From assembly GCA_003254885.1 (NCBI GenBank), contig QANT01007323.1:62001-126000 (forward strand): a stretch of DNA of 64,000 bases. The letters are read 5' to 3'. The translations under genes and the position numbers were made by a program. Every line of letters starts with the position of its first letter. Position 1 is the stretch's first letter. This document shows positions 24,433 through 37,135 of this stretch, piece after piece. This DNA is from Purshia tridentata (Eukaryota; Streptophyta; Magnoliopsida; Rosales; Rosaceae). The notes below the pieces were generated by a model. It did not search any database. It was not told the DNA's origin and saw only the letters and a program-made list of their open reading frames with translations.

Positions 24433-27400
24433 CAAGACTCTGGCCGTAACCACGCACCAAACTCCAGGGTCATATTGAAGCTTTTCCAACTTCATTAACC
24501 AAGATGATTTTAGAAGAGATGAAGCAATGACCTACCATGTCAAAATTTCATCCATGCATATAAGTGCAATCCTCCTATGGCTTGTATTTAGGCTCTCAAA
24601 TTTTCCTATTGAAATTTTTCCACTTTTTCATGATTTCAATCCTATGATGAATCATGAAAGTCATCGATCCAATTCAGGATCCAATATTAACACTTTTCCT
24701 CATTATCAAAAGTAATGATATCTATATATTGGAGCATTTTTCAAGAAAGCAACCAAAAAGAAAAATAAAAAGCTATTCTAGTTAATTGTTTAAGTCGCAA
24801 AAGTATAATAACTTTACCATCAAAATGGACAGTTTGAAAGGATATTTATGAAATTACCTGCTGCAACCCAAGTGGTTGAAGAGGACATGTATCATCCTCA
24901 ATGACACCCCAAAACTCTTGTTCATCAGACAACCACATTACAACAGTCTCTGTTAGCCTAGCAAGCAAAATTTTCTGTATTTTCTCTTTTCCAAGTAACA
25001 CATCTCCAGCCACAGTTGCTAATTGCTGCAGCTTTGCAAATAATGCCTGCAATATTAGGACAAAATCTCATTACTGTGAAGTCCTATACAATGCACGATA
25101 ATGATCACCTGAAGATATACAGTGCTTACAGAAAAAAAAAAAATTCAAATTTCTAATGGCATTATAAAGGGACACACCAAGAAAAATTAAATATAATAAG
25201 TTAATAACAATACATTCCAATCATTTGTTATGGTTGCTCTTGCATTAGTGTCAAAATAACATCTAAAAGAAACCGTGTATGGACATGGAAATGAACCAAC
25301 GTGGTTCATCCCAACAGCCGAACAACCAAAAGTACGCATGCAACGATAATGAGATTCTTGGAGATACAAAAATAAATAATTTGGAGATGATTAAAATATT
25401 CAGAATATCATAGGGCAATAACAATAAACCAAAAGTATGAATATTGTGCAATTTACATTAAAAAAGAATCATAAACTTGAAAATAGATAGCCCATAAAAA
25501 AATATTATAAGATGGAAAACCATGTATAAGCATAGTGAAAGAAGAAAGAAGACCTGAAATGGAAGCGAAGGCAAAGGAGGGTCAGAGTCCCAATACATAT
25601 CATCCCCGTTCCCACTTAGATATATTTGTGCATCCAATCGTGTGTTTCCTTCTCTTGAATAGATGAAGCTCAAGACATATTGCCGACAAAAATGGTCTCT
25701 TAGCTTGTCAAATGAATGCTGAAGATGGCGCCTCCAATCCTTTAACTCTGTAGAAGTGCTTGGATTGGGCGGGATATTTTCAGCAGGTCCACTTGTTGAT
25801 GGCCCACTTTCACTCTGCCGATTCCAAAGGGTCATGACAGCATTCGGAAGTAGTTCATCCAAAATGGTAAATGCAACTCCCAAAATGGCAAGCTGTTCTG
25901 AATCTGTTTCAGCTCTAAAGGGTACAACCTCCTTCAGCTCTGTAAGATTGTCATCATCGGATGGTCCTGTTAGGGTTTTAATTAGAGCATCCATGTATTT
26001 ATCAAAAAGCTGTCCGATCCTACTCAATATGCTTCCCCCAAAATGCAAAATGGCCAAGTGGGTCAACTGTTCCAACATATCCTGCGAAATTTTTTTACCA
26101 CCAACCCAACATTATGAACTGATCAATGAGTCATTACTTACAAATCAGTAATGCATCAATGCACTCGACATTACTGCTCAGAAGAGCCAATTCAAGTGCA
26201 TACGCACAGAGAAAATAAACGGTATATTGCAGAACCAAATTGCAAATTCATTATAATTAGATTGACACACACACATCACATGTGCCCACATACAGATAGA
26301 CAGAGAAGCAGTAAAAGGCGCCTGCATACTTATTCAAGTACATAGATACAGAGTCTATAGAGCACAAGTAAGGGTATGCATGTAAAATTGCATTTACTTC
26401 CAATATATTTATTGCACATCAAAAGCTTATGAAAGTCCAGTTGAGTCAAGAAGGAATTATCTAAGCATAACCCCCAAATGAAAAAACTAATGAAGAAATA
26501 ATTTGAATCATTTTTCAATTTTTCCCTTCATGAGTAGTTAGAATCAAGGCTTTTTTAAATAAACTTAAGATAAGTTAAGTATTCTCTACCACTTTCTTTA
26601 TTCATAAGAACTGCAGAAAAAAAAAAACACACATTCTTTAATATTCCAATACATGTCAAGTCTGAAATTTTCTCATCATCTCATTCCTCAGGTTCAATCT
26701 TCAACATAAAACCTAACAAACCAGCATAATTGAATATATTGTTAAACATATTATTAGTATGAGACAAACTTACTTCAACAATGCACATAAATCTTATCCC
26801 ACTATCAACAAGCACACCATCTGATGAAGTTGTAAATGCAGACAATGGAGGTGCAAAGCGAGGTGAAAATGACATGCACTCATCAACTTCTGCAAAGTCA
26901 AGAACAACTTTTCTAGCCCGTCTAAAGTTCAACTCTAAGACTTCTTCAATGAAAGGCCGCAACAGTACCAAAATCAATTTTGACAGTTTCAGGCCTTGCC
27001 GTTCCAGCATCAAAGAGTAGTTAAGACTAGCCTGAACACAGATGCTAGCTGCACGTAAAGCAGAAACTGTCTCAGAAGATGGTGCATTCTCTTTCACCAA
27101 CCTTACAAAGTATTCGATTTCCCACTCTGCCCATTGAACAACTCTGTTTGTATAAACAGGATTATCACCAAATATTAAACCAGATTTCATTGTTGCCAGT
27201 GAGATTGTAGAAAATACATGCTTAGATAATGTCGCTGGATATGTCTTTGGGCAGAATGAACAAGAAGGAAAAAGAGCCTCAATGCTCTTTTGAAGACGGG
27301 ACCCATAAAATTTCAGCAGTAACTGATGTGCCAAAGGACCTTTCCCAAGCTTTATTAACCCAGTTAAGGCCTTCTGCAACTCAGAGAAAGTAACAAAAGG

Positions 27401-28979
27401 TTGTCCAGTAATCTCAACTAGCTGATCCTCAAGCAATGCTCTTCTTTTCAAGAAATCAGATCTGTATGAGGATCCTTCTGTTGATGAAGTATCTCCAGAG
27501 CTTTTCAGCTCTGGAAAATTTCTCTCTTCAGCATCTAAAGCCTCTAACGCTTCTTCCACTTTATGTTCAGCCAGGAAAACATCAATTTTCTCCAAAAATC
27601 TCTTGTGATCATCTGCTTCATTTGGCAAGGGATCTTGAAGTTCACTAATCTCAGGATTTTGCTGAACCTCACTACTGAATTGAATCCATTCTTTCAGTTC
27701 ATGGCATACACCAGTCATCAAATCTTGCACAAGAATCCCTTGAGCAGAAATATGCTTTCGGAGCTCAACCAACTCATGTTCCATTTCTACAGCCTCCTCA
27801 GATATCCTATAATTAACATTAAGATTAAATCATGCATACATGGATAGAACAAGATTAATAAACTTATTAAAATTGATTGAAAACAAAGAAATTTACACCT
27901 ACTCAGCATCTAACATGTTATTTTTCACAAATCCTTTATAGACCCTCATTGCTTCAAATTGTCAATTTCGTTGGTTGAGTCACATCAATTATAAGGTCAT
28001 ATATACTTAGTCATTTTGCTACCCGGAAAAGTCATTTTTATGTAGTTAATAACTTAATATATATTTTATATGTCCAACTGGCAGACTTCTTACATGGACA
28101 ACTTTGTCAAGTTTTCTTTTAGTTTGCTAGAAAGTGATCACACATATACTAAAAATTGTTTTATTTTTCAAAAAAAAAAAAATGATGATTCAGTGTTATT
28201 ATATTACCTCAAAAAAGCCAGGTACTTGGTTCGCATATTTCCACATAAGTTCTCCACTGCATCCTTTAAATCTAACAGCTCACAACATAGCTTTCTAATT
28301 CCCTGCGTAGAAAATATTTATGTACAGGTTATGGGAATGTCACTATCTTCACTCCTAGATTATGTGTATATACTTTAAAGTGACAGCAACAATAACAAAA
28401 ATAATATCACAACAAATGCACCAATACAGAACTTATACTTAGAACGCCAGGAAACAATTTATCACTGACTAAAATCACTCTATTGCAAAACATGGTCAGA
28501 ATGCCAATAAAAGGCCTGCTTATTCACTATTGGCACAACTATAGCTCGAAATAGACATTACCCAGATGGCATTTACAACTGTTCCCTCAATTTGTACTTT
28601 AATTCATCGAAGAATATATACAAACAAATAAGTAGGCTCAATATCATTGATTAACTTGAAATGGGCAATCCTCAAGCAACTCAAAGAGCTAGAGAAAACA
28701 ATTTCCAACATAATTTATCGCCAACAAAATGGAAGAAAACATGTGAAACTAAAAGTTGAATCTTCCATAACAATAAAACTGGGAGAAAATAAAAAAAGCA
28801 TTCTCCTTTTTTGATTTGCAGCAAATTGTAAAGAACCAAATAAAGAGTTATGGAGGGAGGGAAAATAGGGAAGAAGAAGAAACCTTTTCAGTGTGGGATT
28901 GGTAAAGAGAGTCAACTTTGGACTGGGGGGTGATGCTCTCTATGGATGGGAAGTCGTCCTCTTCTTCACTGCTCTCCAT
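23856..28979 (-). CDS. EXO84B: Exocyst complex component EXO84B
   Basis: Seven exons: 28884-28979, 28208-28302, 26774-27806, 25554-26081, 24858-25046, 24204-24340 and 23856-24099, for 773 residues, close to known plant EXO84B proteins (about 750). The N-terminus is acidic ([20 protein letters not shown]). Residues 33 to about 110 (from [20 protein letters not shown]) are the helical Vps51/EXO84-type segment, and exon 3 includes [20 protein letters not shown]. Later exons are helical bundle typical of exocyst subunits. The tail from about 690 is Ser/Glu/Asp-rich. The exocyst tethers secretory vesicles to the plasma membrane; EXO84B is the main plant isoform, needed for cell plate maturation and polarised secretion. 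All phases agree and no defect is seen. Confidence 0.95.
24389..24432. repeat. Compound (GT)n(GA)n microsatellite in an EXO84B intron
   Basis: About ten TG units pass directly into about eleven AG units, in the intron between the fifth and sixth EXO84B exons. An ordinary simple repeat, likely variable in length. Confidence 0.9.
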
Positions 28980-30061
28980 TTTCGACTTACCTTTTGCTTT
29001 AACCCAGATCAGTAGACAGATGCTTGAATTGAGACGATACAGGAGGCTGGCCTTTCTTTTAAATCAAGGGTGAGTTGCAATTGCGATCTTTCTTTTTTCC
29101 TTTTTATATAAATAAATAGCCCAAATTTAGCTTCTTTTTTTGTTGGTCTGTCTGGCCAATATTTAGCTACTTACTAGTAGTAGTTACTTACTAGTACTAC
29201 TTAGTAAAAATAAATATTTTTTATTATATAAAGACAATAAAAGATGGGCCTTTTCAAATGCTGCCCATTCGTGAATAAAGTTATCATATTTTCCCCTGGC
29301 CAAAAACAAAAGTTTTCATATTTTCCCCTGGCAAAAAAAAAAAAGTTTTCATATTTTCTAAAACAAAACAAAAAACGAGAACCTTTAAAATTACACCATT
29401 TTTATAAAATCTTACTATATAATCCTCAAAAACTTCTCACAAGGTTTGAGAACGTTTTGAAAGCGGTTTGTTTGTTACTGAGTTTGAGGAATATTGGAAG
29501 ATTTTATATTTCTAAAATCCTAAATATTTAGCTAAATGACCATCTTTTAAAACAATAAAGTTTCACGAATTTTTAAAATTCTCAAATAATGAATACTTTT
29601 GTATTTTCTTACCCAAAAAAAAAAAAACAGACAGTGAATACATTTAACCAGACCAAAAAGAAAAAACTTTTTACCACTAAAAATAAAAAGTTTAACTAAA
29701 ACTATTATCAAATACATCATGTGGTTCATTGATATGATTAGAAAATGTGTTGACCTAGCATGAAAACCTTGGCATAATTGCTTATTTTATACATGGTAGA
29801 ACACGCCACCTCCTCGATCACCTATTGCGATTTGTTACAATTGTTGAATTTCCAATTTCCACCAGAGTTTGTATTTGGAGGCTACATACATTTGGCAACT
29901 CCTTGATCGGCCTTGAAAGTAATATATGTAGGCATTTATCATTTTGGTTGGAGATACAAATATTTTAACAAGTTTGATTCTCTCCAAAATATATATGTAG
30001 GCAATGTTTTATTTATTTAAATCGATCTGAACTCATTCACGTTTGATCGACCATTCGACCT
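28980..30061. other. EXO84B promoter region, no gene seen
   Basis: Starts at the EXO84B start codon and runs to the first CNGC remnant. Contains a short direct repeat of CATATTTTCCCCTGGC (near 29287 and 29317), A runs and otherwise AT-rich sequence. Open frames here carry no domain. Confidence 0.5.
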
Positions 30062-30826
30062 GCATTTTGTCTTAACTTCTCAGCCTCTTGTCTTAAACTC
30101 GCAGCCTTTTGATCGAGTTAACCTCTCAGCCTCCTGTGTTAACTTGTCAGCCTCATGCCTTAACTCCTCAGGCGCCATCTTCTTAGCTTTCTCCTCCTCA
30201 GCAGCCTCCGCTTTTGTAGTTGACAACTGCATTTATATCTGTACGTCTCACAACAAATTAATCAAAAAGAAAACGAGCTCAGCTCACCCTCTAATCATAT
30301 ATACAAAAAGAAGTTAATATATATAGAGACTATATTATATTTATATATCAACCACGTACCTGCACATTACCAATGAGATATAAAAACAAAAGCAAGCCAA
30401 TAGAAGAATTAGAAGGGCAAAGCAATTCTCCCACACAAAGCTACTTGTTTCAAGAGTCGTGCCAAAATTAATTTTTAGCGAAGAACTTGTTAATTGTCAA
30501 ATTATGCATGCAAACCTCAAATTTCTGAAGAACCAAAAAGTGTGAAAAAACTTTGTTGGAAAGTGTGTTAGTCCCGTGTTACCAGACTGAAGGAGATTAA
30601 GAAATATTTCATCAACGTTTTGTCTTTTCCAAAGCACTTGTTTTTACATTGACGATTGGAATGTATAACAACATTGGATCAAATAAGACTGCAAGACATG
30701 AAATTACAGATCTTTGATTCCACGTCAATAATGGAGATTGTCGGTCAATAATATTTTCCTTGACTTTTGTCCACCATGTTTTCCACCGAAAACCTAGTGT
30801 CTGAATCCTGACTTCCTGTACCATTG
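30062..30826 (-). pseudogene. Chimeric remnant of a CNGC channel gene
   Basis: Three CNGC pieces, in transcript order. (1) 30826 down to about 30605: an exon-2-like piece with acceptor, VISCLAVLFDPMLLYIP (transmembrane helix S1), then KTSALEKTKR-like sequence; it contains in-frame stops and frame changes. (2) From about 30609 to 30514 it runs directly into the end of the pore exon (FLNLLQSGN, then FWFFRNLR), so everything from S2 to S5 has been deleted. (3) 30360-30472: the S6 exon (FGTTLETSSFVWENCFALL) with a frameshift but a good donor. Then 30062-30238 is a linker-like exon starting MQLSTTKAEAAEEEKAKKM with heptad-like LRHEADKLTQEAERL repeats and a frameshift. No CNBD follows within reach. 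It cannot encode a channel. Confidence 0.8.
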
Positions 30827-31268
30827 CTGATAAAAATACCTAAAACACCAGGAGTCTCCCTTAAATAACTTTATTTTAAGAAATAAAATTCTTCTATACA
30901 TATGCATCTGTATAATATAAAAGAAACCTACCTTAGGTGGATAACGCTATCATTCGAATTAACCATAAGGTCCATAACTTAAACCAATATACGAAAGATA
31001 AGAATTCCTCTGAGTGCTCCAACATTTTATCATCTATCTACAATCCAGAAGTGACATGTGTGCGGCACGTGCGTAGAAGAACCAAAGAAACCTCCACGTA
31101 CAGAACCAAACCAACGAAGCACATAGTAATTTACATAATACTGTACCACAGATCATAGAAGTTTGAGGGTTGGAAGAGCTAGCGACATAAAAATATGATA
31201 AAATAAGTGTCGTTGCATTTTCCTTGTAGAAATATTAATCCATGATAATGAGATTATAGACCAACACA
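30827..31268. other. Spacer, no gene seen
   Basis: 442 bp between the chimeric CNGC remnant and the last CNBD exon of the array. It should carry any 3' UTR belonging to that exon. Nothing else recognised. Confidence 0.5.
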
Positions 31269-32205
31269 TCAATTCATAATTTTGCCTTGAACATTGTTAG
31301 TATCGATCTCATTGTTCTCGTGGGCAACTGTCAACTCCTCCACCTGCTGAGAATTGCTACCTTTTTGGAAATTCTGATCCCACGAGGATCTACGAGAGTT
31401 GACTGTCTTTTTCAAGCCCTCGATTGTGAGAGCAAAGGCTTCTACTTTTGTTTGACATTTGACATTTCTGGTTGAGACACGAGCAGGGCCAGAATCGAAG
31501 ACATTGGGTATTGATGCTCTGTTCAGAAGTTCTTCTCCATAAACATCACCTTTCCTAAGGGAAACAGTTTTCTCAGTATCACTAGTTGTGTCGGTCCATA
31601 CAATTTCGCCTTCTGTAATGATGAGCATAAAATCAAGCGATCCTCCTGCTTGAACAATGTAGCTATCCTTGGTGTAGATCACAGGCTCGACATAGATGCA
31701 GATATATTCAAACACGAGTTTATCCATGTTTTCAAGCATGGGTACCTATATGTTGATTTCATTAATTGGTCAGTAAGAAAAAGATTCATTATATATACTA
31801 ACTAGATTTGAACCTCCCAGTTACTCATGCTAGCCCATTAACATACTAAGCTTCTTCTATATATCTTCGATCAGTTGTAAAATTAAGATTTAAATATCGA
31901 AAGGTTAAGAAACATACTTTCATTAGCGTACTGATGCATAAATGCTCCTTTAAATAAGTTTTGATAGCACCGGGAAGATCAATAGAGAGTAGATACTTCA
32001 CATCCACATCAGCATCTATATTTACCTCGACAACCTTATTTACTAATATGTTTATCATTATTTCTTTCTTCACATCCTCATGCAGACAATTTCTTGACAA
32101 CCACTCATGTATATCATTTTCCTTGCTCACGATCATCTTCATTTTGTGTCTTAAGTCCACATCCTCAATCTCCTCTAATTTTTGCATTGCCAACTGTATA
32201 TATGT
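31269..32205 (-). CDS. CNGC C-linker/CNBD exon pair, unit 1 (most distal)
   Basis: Exon A 31918-32205 (96 codons) starts TYIQLAMQKLEEIEDVDLRH and holds DADVDVKYLLSIDLP and KEHLCIS, the C-linker end of CNGCs. Exon B 31269-31745 (158 residues plus stop) starts VPMLENMDKLVFEYICIYVE and carries the CNBD: SYIVQAGGSLDFMLIITEGE, then GDVYGEELLNRA (phosphate-binding cassette) and KCQTKVEAFAL. Both exons are fully open with good splice sites. There is no transmembrane part or start codon, so it is only useful if spliced to the upstream channel exons. The last residues (NNEIDTNNVQGKIMN) differ from units 2 and 3. Whether it is expressed cannot be judged from sequence. Confidence 0.65.
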
Positions 32206-32425
32206 CTGTATCACAAAAGAAGAGGAAGAGGGCATTTAATTAGTTCATAATGAAAACACATCGAGATAAATAATGAAACCAAATGATCAAGAAAATGACA
32301 ACATTAATATTAATGCATGATTATAAATGTGTAGTTTAAAGAAAACAAATTGTGTGCCATGTGACTCAAATTATAAATTGAAGATATAATCTTGAGCTTC
32401 ATTTATATTTTTCGCAAATGATGAT

Positions 32426-33428
32426 TTATTTATAATGGAAAACGAAAAAGCCCTCTTGAGATTCATTTATATAATTTTCATCATAAACCTTGTTCAACAT
32501 CTGATCAATCTTCTTCTGAGCAAGTGTCACCTCCTCCAAGTACTGAGAATCGCTACAGTGGTTGAAATTCTGATCCCACGAGGATCTACGAGAGTTGACT
32601 GTCTTTTTCAAGCCCTCGATTGTGAGAGCAAAGGCTTCTACTTTTGTTTGACATTTTACATTTCGGGTCGAGATAGGATCAGGGCAGGAAAAGAAGACAT
32701 TGGGTACTGATGCCCTGTTCAGAAGTTCCTCTCCTAAAACATCACCTTTTTTAAGGCACTTGATGATCATTGGAGAATCTGTTTTCTCAGCATCACTAGT
32801 TGTGTCCGTCCATACAATTTCGCCTTCTATAATGATGAGCATCATATCAAGCGATCCTCCTGCTTGAACGATGTAGCTATCCTTGGTGTAGATTACAGGC
32901 TCGACATAGATGCAGATATATTCAAACATGAGTTTATCCATGTTTTTAAGCATGGGTACCTATATGTTGCTTACAATAATTTGTCAGTAAGAACAAGATT
33001 CATTATATATATTTGCTAGGTTCATATAATACTGGAAAACCTCCCTGTCACTCATGCATGCATGCTCATTAACAAACTAATTAAGTTTCTTCAATATTTA
33101 GTTGTAAAATTAACATTTATAGAGAGATTAAGAAACATACTTCCATTAGCGTATTAATGCATAAATGCTCCTTTAAAGAAGTTTTGGTAGCGCTGGGAAG
33201 ATCAATAGAGAGTAGATACTTCACATCCACATCAGCATCTATGTTTTTCTCGGCTTCCTTACTTAATAATATGTTTGTCATGATTTCTTTCTTCACATCC
33301 TCATGGAAACCATTTCTTGACAACCACTCATGTAGATCATTTTCCTTTATCACAATCATCTTCATCTTCTGTCTGAAGTCCGCATCCTTAATCTCCTCCA
33401 ATTTTTGCATTGCCAACCCTATATATGT
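32426..33428 (-). CDS. CNGC C-linker/CNBD exon pair, unit 2
   Basis: Exon A 33141-33428 (TYIGLAMQKLEEIKDADFRQ) and exon B 32426-32959 (178 codons with stop), both open. Exon B has the CNBD core GGSLDMMLIIIEGEIVWTDT and the cassette KKGDVLGEELLNRAS. It carries a small insert before the cassette (PMIIKCL) not found in units 1 and 3, and its tail reads KIDQMLNKVYDEN. An in-frame GT donor-like site, AACAAG|GTTTAT, precedes the stop. Same constraints as unit 1: it needs upstream channel exons to be translated. Confidence 0.65.
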
Positions 33429-33946
33429 CTGTTTCACAAAAGAGGAAAAAGAGGGCGTTCAGTTCATAAAATCCATCTCATTAGGCCAGATGTGCATTTT
33501 TGATCCCCAATTAAACCTGAGAATGACTAAAATTCAATCTAAAATTAATCTTTAGTTAACATACACGTACTATTTATATAAGGAGACCACATATATATCA
33601 AAATATTCGATAAATATCACAAACAAATATGTCAAAACATTTTGATTGGCAGTAATTTAAATAAATTGTAACCGAAATGATCATGAAAATGACATGCAAC
33701 AATAATGAATGATTATATATATGTCTAGTTAATTGAGAGAAATCTCACATTAAAAATGTGATAATTTTACTAACGGTTTATAAGATTTTTGGCTAAAACT
33801 TCTATTACTAATTGGTTTTGAAATAGATACTTATATTTTTTCATATTTAAAATTTAGTCTTTGGTTTCATGTATATTTTTTGCAAAATGATGAAAATGAA
33901 AATATTAATGCATCATAATGGGAAAGAAAAATCCCTAGCACGAGAT

Positions 33947-34880
33947 TCATTTAAAATTTTCGTCATAAACCTTGTTCAACATCTGATCAATCTTGTTCTG
34001 GGCACTTGTAAACTCCTCCGTCTGCAGAGAATTGCTGCCTCTTTTGAAATTCTGATCCCACGAGGATCTGCGAGAGCTGACTGTCTTTTTCAAACCGTCA
34101 ATTGTGAAAACAAAGGCTTCAACTTTTGTTTGACATTTGACATTTCTGGTTGAGACGCGAGCAGGGCCAGAATCGAAGACATTGGGTATTGACGCTCTGT
34201 TCAGAAGTTCTTCTCCATAAACATCACCTTTCCCAAGGGAACCAGTTTGCTCAGTATCACTAGTTGTGTCGGTCCATACAATTTCGCCTTCTGTAATGAT
34301 GAGCATAAAATCAAGCGATCCTCCTGCTTGAACAATGTAGCTATCCTTGGTGTAGATCACAGGCTCGACATAGATGCAGATATATTCAAACACGAGTTTA
34401 TCCATGTTTTCAAGCATGGGTACCTATATGTTGCTTTCATTAATTGGTCAGAAAGAACAAGATTCATTATATATACTAACTAGGTTCGTACATCCCAGTT
34501 ACTCATGCTAGCTCATTAACATACTAAGCTTCTTCATATATATCTTCGATCAGTTGTAAATTAAGATTTATATATAGAGAGGTTAAGAAACATACTTTCA
34601 TTAGCGTACTGATGCATAAATGCTCCGTTAAAGAAGTTTTGATAGCACTGGGAAGACCAATAGAGAGTAGATACTTCACATCCACATCAGCATCTAGGTC
34701 TTTTTTCACTGAACCATTTACTTTTATGTTTATCATGATTATTGTCTTCACATCCTCAGGGATTCCATTTCTTGACAACCACTCAAGTACAGATTTTTCT
34801 TTCATCATGATCTTCCTTTTCTGTCTTGACTCCTCATCCTCAATTTCCAAATTTGTAGTTTCCAACTTCTCATTATATGT
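33947..34880 (-). CDS. CNGC C-linker/CNBD exon pair, unit 3
   Basis: Exon A 34596-34880 (95 codons; includes KSVLEWLSRNGIPEDVK and DADVDVKYLLSIGLP) and exon B 33947-34423 (158 residues plus stop), both open. Exon B is almost the same as that of unit 1 for its first 130 residues, but its tail (KIDQMLNKVYDENFK) is that of unit 2. Its exon A, in contrast, is clearly unlike those of units 1 and 2. The CNBD cassette GKGDVYGEELLNRAS is intact. Confidence 0.65.
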
Positions 34881-35214
34881 CTGTTTCACAAAACAAAAAG
34901 AAGCTCGGTTCATCAAATTTTACAAGGGATGACATCATAATATCATTTGGTCACGCGTGTGCAGTACTGGAATCCCTAACCAAACAACACTATATTGTTG
35001 AGACGACCATATACATATATATATATATATATCACATGTCGGATGAATATCAAACAAATAAATATGTCACAAACATTGACAGGCAAAATTAAGCCAAACA
35101 AAATATTGGGAAAAAAAAAAAAAACTAATCATTAGTGGTATGTACATCAATATAATATAATTAATAGAATGTCTAGTTGAACACATTAGCAAAGGAACAA
35201 GTCAATATATATAC

Positions 35215-35609
35215 AGGCTTCTTCCAATGTAGGATTCCACATATAATTTTATTTGTGGGATCCCTCATGTAACCCACTACATATAGTATTTCAACGATCC
35301 GAACCGTCTAATTTTTAGGTCTCTATTTAAAGATTATCTATGCAAAAAATTAGTCAAATCGGAAATCATTTGACTATCTAACTTTGATCAAACAAATAGA
35401 CGAATCAAATATCTTTCATGAAACCGTTTATTTGTTGGATCAAACTTAGATGGGTAAATGATTTCCAATTTGACTAATTTTTTGCAAGAATAATCTATGA
35501 ATAGGGACATAAAAAATAGACAGTTCGAATTGTTTGAAAAATTATATGGAGTGGGCCTATTTAACCTATCTCACAATTAACTTTAAATGTAGGATCCCAC
35601 ACTATAAGG
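35215..35609. mobile_element. Foldback MITE between exon pairs 3 and 4
   Basis: The two halves are long imperfect inverted repeats: CAAAAAATTAGTCAAATCGG near 35343 matches the complement of the stretch near 35465-35490, and the similarity spans most of about 395 bp. The outer ends resemble each other in inverse (AATGTAGGATTCCACA against TGTGGGATCCTACATT), next to TATATA on both sides. No coding capacity. It looks like a small Mutator-like or foldback MITE; the transcript would form a hairpin. A half-length relative lies at about 49661-49870. Exact ends are approximate. Confidence 0.7.
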
Positions 35610-35794
35610 TGCCTATATATATATATATATATAAATGATGAAGCCAAATGATAATGGGTGAAAACGTGCATGCATGACAATAAAAATAAGGGTATTTGAA
35701 CTCATTTATATTTTCGCTAATAGATGAAATGAAAATATTAATTAAATCATGATAATTGGAAACAAAAATCCTCTTGAGACATTTATAATTTTTG

Positions 35795-36761
35795 TTAATT
35801 TTGAACCTCATTTAGTATTTGATCAATCTTGTCGTGGCGAGGTGTCAGCTCGTCCAACTGCTGTGAATTGCTATGTTTGTCGAAATTCCGAACCCACTCA
35901 ATGCTGTAATCGGCGACTACACTTCTCAAGTCCTTGGCTCTTAGAGCAAAGGCTTCTACTTTTGTTTCACATTTGACAACTTGCATTGAGATAGGAACAG
36001 GGTTGTCAAATATGGGAAATGCCCAACTCAAAAGTTCATCTCCGAAAACATCACCTTTCTGAAGACGCTTTGTCCTATCTAATGAGGAACCAGTTGTTCC
36101 AGCATCGCTAGTCGTGTCAGTGCATATAATTACGCCTCCTACAATGATGAGCATCGACTCAGTTGGTTCTCCTGCTTGAACAACATAAGCATTCTGGGTG
36201 TAGAGCACTGGCTCGATATAGAAACAGATAGAGTTTAACACCTCTTCATCCATAGTGTTAAGGAAAGGTACCTGTATGTTGCTAAAACTATTATATATAT
36301 ATATAATTGGTTAATTAGAAAAAGAGTCATTATATATATATTTGCTAGCTAGTTTGATTGAAAAACTCTTTAATTAACATGCACCTTTGCCTCTCATGTT
36401 CGTATATTAATGTACTGGCTAATTGAAGGAATTTAAGTATTCATACTAAAATTAAGATTTATATAGAGGACTGAGAGGAACATACGTTCTTGAGCGTACT
36501 CATGCAGAGACGGTGCCTTATAGATCTTTCGATAGTCCAGGGAAGATCAATAGAGAGTAAATACTTCACATCCACATCAGCATCCATATTTTTTTCCACC
36601 ACGTTATTCTCCTTTACGTGTTCCATGATTTCTTTCTTCAGATCCTCTGGGAGACCATTTGTTGACACCCAGTCACGTATATCTTTCTCCTTGATCATCA
36701 TCTTCTTCTTCTCCCCATCCTCAATCTCCTCCAAAGGTTTATTTTCCAACTGCATATGTGT
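35795..36761 (-). CDS. CNGC C-linker/CNBD exon pair, unit 4
   Basis: Exon A 36486-36761 (92 codons, starts THMQLENKPLEEIEDGEKKK, contains DADVDVKYLLSIDLP) and exon B 35795-36271 (158 residues plus stop), both open. Exon B starts VPFLNTMDEEVLNSICFYIE and has the CNBD pieces NAYVVQAGEPTESMLIIVGG, LQKGDVFGDELLSWA and VKCETKVEAFAL. The cassette is closer to canonical plant CNGCs (GDxxGxELLxWA) than in units 1-3. It ends KIDQILNEVQN, with GAG|GTTCAA just before the stop as a possible donor. It cannot be translated alone. Confidence 0.65.
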
Positions 36762-37135
36762 CTGTTTCACAAAAGAACAAGAAGAAGCTCCATCAGTTCA
36801 TAAAATCCTAGCTAGTAGGCATATATGTGCATTATTTGTATATATAGCTTGCACGTGTGTCTAATCCATCTCATTAGGGCACATCCCACATGTGCATGCA
36901 GCATTTAAATCCCAAACCTGAGAATGATTGAGATTCAATAATCTAAAATCAATCTTTATAATATAAACTATTCATAAAAGGCCATAAAAACATGTTGGAT
37001 GATCAGAAATAATCATGTCATGATTGGCGGTAAATTAAAGAAAAAATATATATAATGGAAAAGGAAAAAAACCAAATTTCATCTGAAGAAAATAAATTTT
37101 TGTTAGTAATAATCTGACAATGAAATAAAAGCCTC

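Noticed and set aside
25458-26078. A 206-codon frame taken as an independent gene
   Set aside because: It is EXO84B exon 4 plus read-through into the following intron.
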